From contig OU612066.1 in assembly GCA_914767715.1 (NCBI GenBank), positions 37,856,283 through 37,920,282 of the forward strand: 64,000 nt of DNA, written 5' to 3'. Position numbers and translations under genes: made by a program. The stretch is from Membranipora membranacea (Eukaryota > Bryozoa > Gymnolaemata > Cheilostomatida > Membraniporidae). The notes under the pieces are model-generated. The model did no database searches and had not been told where the DNA came from. It saw only the letters and a program-made list of their open reading frames with translations. Shown here one piece after another: positions 48,818 through 60,695 of the stretch; position 1 is the stretch's first letter, and each line of letters begins with the position of its first letter.

Positions 48818-51800
48818 ATGTACCCTACTACGACTGCTGTATTCGGCTTAGTACACTTACTTCTATGGATCAGCATTCACCATGCAGAACCAGATCATCT
48901 GACCACGGATATATGGGTACAGTATATTCGACAGAATCCCGATGGAGGACATTATACGTTTGGTAGTTGTGTGGCCTATCACTACTGCGATACTCTTAGT
49001 GAAGAGGCGAGAGCTTTAATATCCGCTGTGTCAGATCGAGTCAGCGATGTTATCTCCGGCCCACTTCCTGTGGACAATAATAGCCAAAGTGAGTCATCAT
49101 ATTATGTTGTTTTAGTTATCAGTTTCTCTTAGTGGATTATGTATGATATACCAGGTAGGCCTAGCAAGTTCATTAGTTTCGTAGTGATCTAAATGGGACA
49201 ATCTTCAACTATGTAACTAAAAATAATGTAAGAGTTACTTATTAGAAGGATGCACTGTATACAATTATTTCACTGTAACATAGTAAATGTTTTCCTGTCA
49301 CTACTTTGATGTTGCTGTTTATTTCTACGCTTCTTGCCAACTCTCTTAGCAGAATTTATATATTGTACTAACAAGTCAGTGGTAAGTTAAATTGACATGT
49401 AAGGTGATGGCAGATATCACAGTAGCTGACTGTTCCCAGAGTTATGTCAATGTCTAGATATGTAAGTTACTGATTCATGGCGTAATTATTACCACTACTC
49501 TGTTCCATCATAAAAGGTATACGCTGGCAGAGAGCTAGTTTGAATCCGATATGATAAGAAAAGGATCGTGAAATGGCTTTTGTCGGCTCAAACTGCTCAC
49601 CCAGTTGGATGCATGTCTAGATGAAGTGTGATCCTATTCCCAAATTCACAGCTGTGGCTCACCAGTGGAATGTGAGCTACCCACAAATTTGTTTGGTTTA
49701 AAAGGCTGTAGGGTTTTGGCGATCAATACTATTTTCCAAATTGACAATTGTTATTATTATTTCTATTACAGAGGGCTGCTCGTGTAATATCGATGATTGC
49801 TCGGTGACTGGTGATTGCTGTGATGACTTAGAGGCACAGACCAGTCTGGGATCTCCTCCATTACAATGTATCAGTCAGTATGAGGATGAGCGATGGCCAT
49901 TTTATGCTGTGACATCATGTCCTGTTGATTATCCTAATATAGAGGTAGCTGAGCGCTGTAGAACACCTATTGATGAACTGACTGCGCAACCAGGTAATTT
50001 TCAACCTTACAGTATACCTACCTACAGGCTGAGATTGAAGAATGCATTGCCATGTTGTCATGGTACAGGATGCTGTTAGCTTGAGCAGGCTGTCGGGATG
50101 GTGGGGGACCCAACAACATCCTGCCGAGGCTAGGGTGGCATTGTATAGCACTAGCAGTGTGTTATAGACGATAATAATTGTAAATTTACTTTTCTCCACT
50201 TAATATCTCTTAAAATGTATACTAGTGATTGCCATGATTTTGATCACCTAGATTTCAATCCTGTATGGTACCATTGTGTATCTAATAATCATGCATGCAG
50301 TCATTGCAGTGTCCCCCCCCCCCCCATATTGACTTACACACAATGAAGAATAAGCTTGTCTTATACAGATCTACTGCACTGGTTTGTGACGTCAGATGCG
50401 ACTTTGAATACTTACCGTAATATTTACTGCGCTCTCTGTAATGGAGAATCTTTTAATGATCTCATATTCTTACCGCTTGATCTCGAATGTCCCCCTCCTC
50501 CTTCTGTTGTGGTGGACCAGACGACCTCTTCACCCTATGAACAACTGACATATTTCAACAGGTAGTTGCCCTTAAGATTATAAATAATACTAAATATTTA
50601 CATGGAATTTGTATACAGCTAGACTTCAAATGTATCAGTAGGATGTCTTTGGGAAAAATTATGTTGTCTTTGGTCATTCAATGATAAATCCTTCAAAACA
50701 TTTCATAGTTGTTATTTCAGCATGTTATCTTTGAATTCAGTTGTTTATCATTTTCAATATTGTGCTGACACCAACTTGAAAATATGGAAATCAGCCGTGA
50801 CTATGACAGTGGTACGTACACGACAGGTGTGTAACCTAACCAATAGGGTTCCACTTACTCACCCTCTTTTTATAATACTAAGAAAAATATTTTTATATAC
50901 TTACAGCAATTGCACTGTGCACTTTTCGATCAACACTCATCAAAGATGGTGTCAAAGTAGTCAGTTGATCACTACATGCCCGCAGAATTATCAAAACTCT
51001 TCTATCCGTGAAAAATGTGTATCAGGACCACAAGCTCTTGTGAGAGTGAGGGGAGGTTATCAAATATACAAGAACATATTCTGTGTTGTCTGTCACAATG
51101 ATGTCCTCCCCGACATAGAGTGTGGAGAAAATTCGGGTGAGCTTATCATTTGTATGGGTAGACAAGCCCCATTCATTCAATGGATAACTAGCTTGGTGAT
51201 ATTTGATTTAAGTTGGGCGGTCCTGTGCCTGGGTCGGTCAATATTGTTCAGTTATCATTCATTTCTCTTTGCGTCTAATTCTAGCTCATATTTTTGGTCT
51301 TATACCAGCATGTGAGACTGTATGATGTTTCAAACTAATCCAATGTGATCTTCACATCAGGGAGGTTAGGACAAAGAATGTTCCAAACTCCCTGATCACA
51401 TAACAACTAAATGATGAAGTTGCCTCCCATAAAAAGAGGGGAGACAACTCCTTTGTGTTTACACACAGAGGACTACAGTACATAATGTTCATTTTTTTAG
51501 AGTTGGTTGTCAGGTTGAGTTTGAGAGTTCTTATTCAACCATTTAGTTACACATGTGAGGAGAGTGTGGGTATCTATCAAAGAGACAACCCAGATTGTAC
51601 ATCACTACACACCGTCCTGTTAGACTGTGAACAAGGAGAGATATACGACTGGACCTCCAAACAATGCGTTAGCCTCTGTTCATCGCCTTTTGAGTGGAGT
51701 GATGGGGAGTGTCTGCTACCCCCTAGTGCTGTTTCCATGCCGGTAATTGAAGCTATAGTAGTTCCTAAGCCAAACATTACGACTACACCATCGAGAACAA

Positions 51801-53972
51801 ACCAAAGCGCAGCAAATGACTGCGACCAAATATCACATGACGAACTTGATGATGAGCTCAGCGATCTGTCACAGTATACCCTGAAGTACACTCATGACTC
51901 GATACGCTTCGAACACATCAACTATACAAACGCTTATTGTGTCTTCTGCTACTGGCATATCCACTCCCAAGATGAAGTGAAGGAGAGCTTCTCCAGAATA
52001 ATAACTAATGATGGAGAAATATTCGGTGCGCCATTTTATGTTCCGCATATAAACGGCTCGGTTGCTGTCTGCAGACCAAACCACCTAAATGAATACAGTC
52101 TGCTCGGAGAAGTGTGCTTCCATGTAGAGGACACAGCTACAGTTGTTATGCTTTGTATCTCTATAGTCTGTCTCGCTCTTATGATCATCGTCTACTGTAT
52201 ACTCCCAATACTGCACAATGTACCAGGATATATTGTCCTATGTAAGGTAGGCTTCATTTAAAACTATCCCTCTTTTTGATGAAAGATGAAGTGATTTCTG
52301 AAGATGAACTTAGTGGAAGTAAATGGTCTTTTTCTAGTTGAGACATTTTTTTATGAAATGTCTTGTCTTGTCTTGCTCAAGAGAACAAGACAATCTAAAC
52401 CGCAATTGCTGTTAATAGTATAACGGAGTTATCTTCCTGTGAGGTGTGGGGAGATAATTTCAGTAACATGAGCTCAGTTCCTTGACCTTGTTTGATTACT
52501 CAGTATGAGCTGATTTGAATGAAGCCTTGAAAGCTTGATAATAATAGTGCAGGATAAGTCACAATTATTGACTAGACACTAGACACAAGAAAAAATGTTG
52601 CCCTCCCTACCCAACCATTGACCTTTCTTATTATTTGGCAGAATATTCTCGCATAACTGCTAATTTCAGCTTGTTGAAATAAATTTTCAAAGATCACACT
52701 AATGTGCCTCCTTCATTTAGGTTTCCCAAACTTTTTTGAACGATGACGTTTTTTCTACGCCTAGTATTTACAATGATGATTTATATCAATTTGTTGTTCC
52801 AGATTTCAGCGCTGATGTTGGGCAAAGTACTATTCCTTCTGAGATTACCCGCAGAGAACAATCCTATTGGCTGTTATGTTGTATCCATTCTCACCCACTA
52901 CTTATTTCTGGCTGCGTATTTCTGGTCTGTTCTGTTTGCCATAGAAATAGTGATGACAGTATCCTCTTTGTACGCCGTCAACCAAAAGTCAAAGAAGAAA
53001 TTCATCAGGTAATTGTTTCCTAGACCCTACTAAACTCTTAAGCTGCCCATCAGCTCACATCATTTTAGTTCCTGGCGGTTTGTCATGAGGGATAAGCTGT
53101 TAAGTGCATGATTTTATACAATGAGACCAGTTTTCATACTTACTTTGAGGGGTTATTCTAAAAATATATGATGATATTGATTGAAAACGTTTCACCTACA
53201 GGGATCATAGATCCTTGAGCTAATAACCTAGTACCAAATTTTATAATCAAATGTGGTTGTTCTTAACTATAGGCGCACGCATTTGTAGGCGACACTTTTT
53301 GGTAACCCTAATTTTGCCTCTGAATATGTGCCTAAGGGCAGAGCAGAGCAGAGAAAACAATGACATCCAAGTAACTGATGAAACAAAGACACTGGACTCT
53401 GTTTGATCTGGTTATTGTTTTATATATATTTCAGATATTCAGCCGTCGGCTGGACAGTACCGCTCATCCCTATAATCATTGCTCTGGTTATTGATAATAT
53501 TAATCCTGATTCTAACCTGGCACCTCAGTACGGTTTACCTCAATGCTGGCTTAACTCCGCATACGGGGTACAGATATACTTTCTCCTACCCCTCGCTGTA
53601 ATGTTTATAGCTAATCTTGTAATATTTATAGTTATAGTAGCGAAGTTTTCAATACTCGCTTATCAATCGAGACGCGTTCGCAATAATCACAAAGAGAAGA
53701 TAATTCTCACAGTGAAACTGGTCTTTGCTTTTGGACTTTTATGGTTATTTGGACTTTTGTCAGCAGCGCTTCCGAGTAATGCTGCTATGTCCTGCATGTT
53801 CATATTCATCAACTCATTGATGGGCCTGATTCTGTCAATAGTGTTTTTAGCCAACAGATCTGTATTTAATGCTGTGAGAAAGCAATGGCTTTCGTACAAA
53901 CATAAAAACACCTACACTAAAGGCACAAAAAATGCAGTCTCCACCACGCAAACTGCAACAGGGTCTGTGTAG
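48818..53972 (+). CDS. Methuselah-like seven-transmembrane receptor 2 (801 aa)
   Basis: Exons: 48818-49088, 49772-49993, 50369-50561, 50907-51136, 51501-52246, 52803-53008, 53435-53972 (TAG), 2406 bp in all. The start is the Met of MYPTTTAVFGLVHLLL, a signal peptide; an earlier Met at 48797 is not shared with receptor 3. Residues 91-110 form a somatomedin-B-like module (CSCNIDDC...GDCC). Two Cys modules end YRNIYCALC (about 190) and YKNIFCVVC (about 290). A Cys-rich region with DWTSKQCVSLC is near 345. A spacer with several N-glycosylation sequons leads to TM1 at about 518. TM2 and TM3 are on exon 6, TM4-TM7 on exon 7. Exon sizes equal those of receptor 3 except the fourth (230 versus 239 bp). 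Probable G-protein-coupled surface receptor; ligand unknown, no GPS motif seen. Confidence 0.92.
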
Positions 53973-54230
53973 TAAGATAGCTGATATCTCATTTCACATT
54001 GCTGTGTATTTTAGTCTAAGTTTATCAAAGGTAGATGATATTTTTGCTTGTTTTTCTATCAATCTTATTAGTATTATAGTAGCCTGTCGAGTCTTATTTT
54101 ATAGTTTAAACTTGATTATGAGAAGAAAATACTTTAGAAAGGTAATCTATCTTTTGTCTGTTTGTGTAGTTTTCTGAAAAGAATCAGAATTTACTTCTGT
54201 GTCATACCAAACACTCTCAATTTGATTTAT

Positions 54231-54277
54231 CCATAAGCTTATAGAGAAATCTATAAGATTTCTTTATAAGTTTATGG
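54231..54277. mobile_element. 47-bp palindrome with 6-bp direct repeat ATTTAT
   Basis: Arms start CCATAAGCTTATAGAG, 22 bp with two mismatches, centre ATA. ATTTAT at 54225-54230 and 54278-54283. It lies in the 3' UTR of receptor 2, upstream of the poly(A) signal, so it would be transcribed as a hairpin. Confidence 0.75.
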
Positions 54278-54347
54278 ATTTATCTTTTACAACATATGTG
54301 TTGCTTGTCATGTGTTATCAGCGCTCATATCAAGTTGTTGTCTGCTT

Positions 54348-54353
54348 AATAAA
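54348..54353 (+). terminator. candidate poly(A) signal of receptor 2
   Basis: AATAAA about 375 bp after the stop codon. Confidence 0.5.
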
Positions 54354-55183
54354 CATGAGGAGACGACTCACTATTTTCACACCCTACCTCTTCAGCCATA
54401 CATTAGTAAAGATAATATATTACCAATGTATTACCAAGGACAAATAAAGTTGTGATGGTTGTGAAATTTGTGATAAATCCATAAATATGCATGATACAAA
54501 TTAATAAAAGAAGTAAAAGATATTTTTATCGTTCTGAGTTTGACATACTGGATTATCATCAGGATCCAAAGCCTGAGTTTCTCCCTCTTTTCTTTAGCAA
54601 TAAGCGCAGAGACCTGACTTGATCTAACTTACTCCCATACAAAGTCTCCTACTACGCCCCTTACGCTGCTTTGTGTTGAGAACATCTGTCCAAATGGTCG
54701 TTAGACATCAAAAGCATTTGAGACTGAAGCTAGAAATAGGAGAGGTAGTTTCAATATCAAGTACTATCTCAATGTCAGATACTCATTAGACATATTATGT
54801 CTGCAGGTGCTATGGAGGCTGGCATGTCATGTGATCAAGTTTAGAGTACATGTTATTCATTATTCAGCCTTTACATACCCAACATAGCATATGAAAATAA
54901 CATAACATTATCATAAATGTTGAGGTTTATCTCAAGTTTGTATGGGAAGCAGATTATACATTATCTCCTGACATGCGATGAACATATCCAGAGGAATGCA
55001 TTCATTGTATTAGAATAAAGACTCCCAGAATCCACAATAAATATGATCAAATTTGCTTGCAGATGATGTTGACTATAGTTAACATTCACTTTTATTAATG
55101 GTGTTTTTCTCATTTTATAAACTTGATAAATTTCTCCAGATCTGCTTTAGCTTTAACTTGGAAATCATTACATTGAAATAAAA

Positions 55184-58100
55184 ATGTACCCTACTACGAC
55201 TGCTGTATTTGGCTTAGTACACTTACTTCTATCGATCAGCATTCACCATGCAGAACCAGATCATCTGACCACGGATATATGGGTACAGTATATTCGACAG
55301 AATCCCGATGGAGGAGATTATACGTTTGGTAGTTGTGTGGCCTATCACTACTGCGATACTCTTAGTGAAGAGGCGAGAGCTTTAATATCCGCTGTGTCAG
55401 ATCGAGTCAGCGATGTTATCTCCGGCCCACTTCCTGTGGACAATAATAGCCAAAGTGAGTCATCTTGTGTTGTTTTAGTTTCATATTTCATACAGTGTAT
55501 TTTGTCTCACAGCTTGATTGATACAGGCTGGTAGTGTTCTGTAAGTTTAAAAGGTCAGGGGTCACATCTGGTTGATGTAGAACAAGTATGTGCCCTCTGT
55601 GGTGGCGAAGGGATATTGCAAATGTTTGGCACGCGGCGCTTCGATACCAAACATTTGCAATATCCCTCCGCTCCAACAGTTTACAACAAAGATACCAAAT
55701 AATGGTATATTATATCTAACACAAGATTATTGAGTTTAGTTTAGAGATACCCTAACTACAGTGGATTCATATTCATTCACTATTTCCTGTTACTACTATA
55801 TTTGTTACTGGATTGATTGGTTTGTTTTATCAGGTGTCAAGGTTACCGTAGCCCAACATTATTTCCTATTTGACATCTTCTCTTGATCTCCATTGCAGAG
55901 GGCTGCTCGTGTAATATCGATGATTGCTCGGTGGCTGGTGATTGCTGTGAGGACTTAGAGGCACAGATCAGTCTGAAATCTCCTCCATTACAATGTATCA
56001 GTCAGTATGAGGATGAGCGGTGGCCATTTCATGCTGTGACATCATGTCCTGTTGATTATTCTAATATAGAGGTAGCTGAGCGCTGTAGAACACCTATTGA
56101 GGAACTGACAGCGCAACCAGGTAATCATACATCACACATTATTGGTGTAAAAGTAAGACTGGCAATGTTCTGAGTAAACAGTCCATGACTAAAAGGGAGT
56201 GCTTGTATTCCACAATCGGACACATACATTCAGAAAATCTTTCTTGGAACATAAATAAACGAGCATGATCAACAATATGTACAGTAAAGACATTCGAGTC
56301 GACTGTGGGACAATTTTTTAGTCAAGGCGAATACTGGAAAACGGAGAAAATCTTTTTTCCTTGATGATGCTAAAATTTTTTTATGACATCCAATTTTATT
56401 TTTTAACGGAGCTCGCCAACTGTTTTATTTAATACCTCAGGGTAATTCGACAGTAGATTATAAATAAATCTGTAATCTGTAATCTGTAATCTGTAATATA
56501 ATAATTTCACATTATACCTGTACCAGAAAGGAGCGATGAGATGAATATAATAAATCTTGATTGATTGAGCTATCTGCTTCAGTGGAAGTGATGATTTAGA
56601 ACCAGTAGTTTTGCATCTGTAGGGTGCTACCATAGAGATATAACTCTATGGGTGCTACAGAGTAATTTATAATCATGCAGTGCCCTCTAAATATTGTCTT
56701 ACACCCATCTGCGTATATTTCAGATCTGTTGCACTGGTTTGTGTCTTCAGACACGACTTTGATCACTCACCGTAATATTTACTGCGCTCTCTGTAACGGT
56801 GAATCTATAAATGATCTCATATTCTTACCGCTTGATCTCGAATGTCCGCCTCCTCCTTCTGCTGTGGAGGACCAGACGACCTCTTCACCCCTTCAACTGC
56901 TGACATATTTCACCAGGTAGCTTCTTTTTAGATTTTTAATGATATTAAACATTTGTGTGGAGGCAGAACAAATGAAGACTGGACAGAGCCAGGTTGAAAG
57001 GATTGTATATAAGTTATAAAATTTGCAGCCATTCTAATATTATTTGATCAACATTATTGAGACCAACGCTTACACAGATTTAGACCGATCATCCTCACGA
57101 TCTGGAGATTTCTGTTTGTGTTTGGAGACTAATCTTGGAACGTGTGACTAACCATCACCCAAAATTCAAACGGTCACAGCTGGGGTGAATCGGCATTCAC
57201 CAACCTGTCGGCATCCTATTCTTCGCCAAAACTCTTATTGCCATGAATGAAATTTGTTCTTTATACCTGAAGTCTATTTCACGCATTGCGTAAATAAAAG
57301 TATAAACCAATTTGTAAAGTTGTAGCCATTTGATTGTGTAGCAATAATTGACATGAGAAAAATTGATTAATATTTTAATGTGTAATTTTTTTTACAGATT
57401 CATGATTGCAAATCCACATGTATGTTATCCATATGTTTTACCCAGATGGGCTTTGATTTGTTTAATGAACTGGGTGTACTGTGACTGGGCGTTCAAAGCT
57501 GTTTTTTATTGTCAATATTGTGTAATTACCAACTTGGAAATATGAAAAGAAGTCATAACTATGGCAGCTGTCCATAACAGTTGTATAACCTAACATCAGG
57601 GTCCCACTCACTCATCTTGTTTTGATCATTCTAATAATTTTATTTTCAAACTTACAGCAGTTGCACTGTGCACTTTTCTATCAACCATCAATCAAGATGG
57701 TGTCTGGATACTCGGCTGATCACTACATGCCCACAGAATTACCAAAACTCTTCTATCCGTAAAAGATGTGAATCAGGACCGCAAGCTCTGGTGACACTGA
57801 GAGGAGGTTATCCAGATAAGCTCATTTACCACAACATCTTCTGCGTTGTCTGTCATAATGACTCCCTCTCTGACATAGAGTGTGGGGAGAATACAGGTGA
57901 GCTGATCATAATTTATACAGGCAGACTAGGCTCATTAAACTGTTATATGTATATTGGGGTTAATTTGATAGTATCGACTACTTGCTTACAATGATTCCTG
58001 TTTATGATCCCTGTGTGTCTGGTGATAAGCCATCCCCTACTCATCCCTTGAAAGGGCCATATGCAGGGAAAAATCACTCATCCAGTTCCAGCATTGTTCA

Positions 58101-60054
58101 GTAATGATATGTCTCAAACAACAAGGAGTAATAGTAACAGTAAAATTGCTTCCTCACTGAAAAAGAGAGGACAACTCCCTAGTGTTCACATAATTTTTAA
58201 TAAAAAATATATAATATGTTACTATTGGTTATCTTATTTTATAGAGTCTATTATCAGGTTGAATTTGAGAGTTATCATTCAGCCATTCAGTTACACATGT
58301 GAGGAGAGTGTGGGTATCTATCAAAGAGACAACCCAGATTGTACATCACTACACACCGTCCTCTTAGAGTGTGAACAAAGAGAGATATACGACTGGACCT
58401 CCAAACAATGCGTTAGCCTCTGTTCATCGCCTTTTGAGTGGAGTGATGGGGAGTGTCTTCTACCTCCTAGTGCTGTTTCCATCCCGGCTATCGAAAGTAT
58501 AGAAGTTTCTCGTCCAAACATAACTACTTCATCACCGAGAACAAACCAAAGCGCAGCAAATGGCTGTTATCAGTTATCACATGATGAACTTGAGGATGAG
58601 TTCAGCGATCTCTCACAGTATACCCTGGAGTATACTCATGACTCCATACGCTTCAAGCACATCAACTCTACAAAAACTTATTGTGTCTTCTGTTACTGGC
58701 ATATCAACTCTGAAGATGAAGTGAAGGAGAGCTTCTCCAGAATAATAACTAGTGATGGAGAAATATTTCTTGCACCCCTTTATGTTCCGCATATAAACGA
58801 CTCAGTTGCTGTCTGCAGATCGAACCACCTAAATGAATACAGTCTGCTTGGAGAAGTGCGCTTCCATGTAGAGGACACAGCTACAGTTGTTATGCTTTGT
58901 ATCTCTATAGTCTGTCTCGCTCTTATGATCATCGTCTACTGTATACTCCCAATACTGCACAATGTACCAGGATATATTGTCCTATGTAAGGTAGGATATT
59001 ACTTATAACTATCTTACATTTGATGAAAGACGGAGTGATTTCTATAAAAAAAACTTTGATTCTCTCTGCTAATTTCAGCTTGTTATTATAATTTTCACAG
59101 ATCACACCAATCTGCCTTAGTATTTACTGTAATATTTTACATCAAATTTATGTTTCAGATTTCAGCGCTGATGTTGGGCAAAGTACTATTCCTTCTGAGA
59201 TTACCCGCAGAGAACAATCCTATTGGCTGTTATGTTGTATCCATTCTTACTCACTACTCATTTCTGGCTGCGTACTTCTGGTCTGTTCTGTTTGCCATAG
59301 AAATAGTCATGACAGTATCCTCTTTGAATGCGGTCAACCAAAAGTCAAAGAAGAAGTTTATCAGGTAATTAATCTCTGTTTTTTCCTCTTCACCACAACT
59401 GTTGACAAATTTAAACTTTTCAAGCTTCCGAAATGTAGTGGTTTGAGTCATTGTATGCCTTGAACTTAATATAGTGTGACTCTGTTGACCTAGATATTGT
59501 TTTGTTTATATTTCAGATATTCAGCTGTCGGCTGGACTATACCACTGATTCCATTAATCATTGCTCTGGTTATTGACAATACTTATCCCGATTCTAACGT
59601 GGCACCTCAATATGGTTTACCTCAATGCTGGCTTAACTCAGCATACGGAATACAGATATACTTTCTCCTACCCCTTGCTGTAATGTTTATAGCTAATCTT
59701 GTAATATTTATAGTTATAGTAGTGAAGTTTTCTATACTTGCTTGTCAATCGAGACGCGTTCGCCACCATCATAAAGAGAAGATAATTCTCACACTAAAAC
59801 TGTTCTTTGCGTTTGGACTTTTATGGTCATTTGGACTTTTATCGGCAGTGTTTCCGAGTAATGCTGCGATGTCCTGCATGTTCATATTTATAAATTCTTT
59901 GATCGGACTGATTCTGTCAATAGTGTTTCTAGCCAACAGATCTGTATTCAACGCTGTGAGGAAACAATGGATTTCATACAGACATGAAAACACCCATACT
60001 AAAGGCACTAACATTGCCACATCCAACACACAAACCGCAACAGGGACTGTGTAA
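55184..60054 (+). CDS. Methuselah-like seven-transmembrane receptor 3
   Basis: Exons: 55184-55454, 55899-56120, 56724-56916, 57658-57896, 58245-58990, 59159-59364, 59517-60054 (TAA), 2415 bp, 804 residues. Domain order matches receptor 2: signal peptide, somatomedin-B-like module, two Cys modules ending in YxNIxCxxC, Cys-rich membrane-proximal region, seven TM segments, and a short Thr-rich tail. Exon 1 differs from receptor 2 exon 1 at only a few bases, and exons 5-7 are also very close, so this is a recent tandem duplicate or gene-converted pair. One Cys of receptor 2 before TM1 (GEVCFHVED) is Arg here (GEVRFHVED), which could break a disulphide. Intronic homology before exon 4 persists too. 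No frameshift seen. Confidence 0.92.
55605..55671. repeat. hairpin repeat in receptor 3 intron
   Basis: Arms of about 25 bp starting GCGAAGGGATATTGCAAATG face their inverse around a GC-rich loop. The left part resembles 37743-37800 (CTCTGTGGTGGCG, then ATTGCAAA), so it belongs to a dispersed repeat. Confidence 0.55.
56630..56651. mobile_element. 22-bp palindrome with 6-bp direct repeat GTGCTA
   Basis: Arms CCATAGAG with centre ATATAA. GTGCTA at 56624-56629 and 56652-56657. Shortest member of the CCATA family; it lies in a receptor 3 intron. Confidence 0.65.
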
Positions 60055-60695
60055 TAAGCCAGATACCATCTGATTCTACTATGCTGTGCATTTTGGTCTG
60101 AGTTTATCAAAAATTGAAATTATTTCTTGCTCATTTTTAGCACTCTTATTAGTAGAATCTCTGATTATTGTTAGTTTTTAATAGTTTATCTTATATGACA
60201 CAGTCATGCAACTACATGCTGACCACCAAGTCATGGTAGGTATAATCCAAGTTTATAAGTGTATACAGGCAGCATTCTCTTTAAAAACGTCCTCTGTTGT
60301 CTGTGTCTGATGGATGATAAACACTTTGTCAGGGATGAGTCAGAATGAAGTTCAGTTTTATTACTAATAGTTTAGTTTTGCTATTTTTGTACAACAAATC
60401 TTTTGATTGTCACATGTTGAAGTGTTCTCGCTTTTCAGCAATCAATTCAGGATAAGAGTTTTATAATAAAATGACACCTAAGTCCGTCGGCATTCAAGCT
60501 CAATTCTCAGGCTAGGAATAAAAAGGGAATAAAATGAATCTACAACAGATCATCTATATTTTGACAACACCAGGCTAACAGAGTGATCGACACGAGACCT
60601 TGTATGTGCTAATTCAGGATTAGAGTTGGGGAAGTTTTTCTTCTGCTTGTTGTCTTCCCCAGTGTATCTAGTGTGTCTTTTGATGTAGAGTAGGA
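60055..60695. other. convergent 3' region of receptors 3 and 4
   Basis: Contains AATAAA for receptor 3 at 60465-60470 (+) and a minus-strand AATAAA for receptor 4 at 60362-60357. If both are used, the two transcripts overlap at their 3' ends. Confidence 0.45.

Larger units (their letters stand above)
53973..55183. other. spacer between receptors 2 and 3
   Basis: Receptor 2 3' UTR with AATAAA at 54348-54353 and the 47-bp palindromic insertion at 54231-54277. No gene seen. Confidence 0.6.

Noticed and set aside
51577-51891. Minus-strand ORF of 104 codons
   Set aside because: Antisense shadow of the receptor 2 ectodomain exon, also seen opposite receptor 3.
57061-57240. Possible retroelement coding fragment in a receptor 3 intron
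   Set aside because: Translations contain stops and show no recognisable reverse transcriptase motif.
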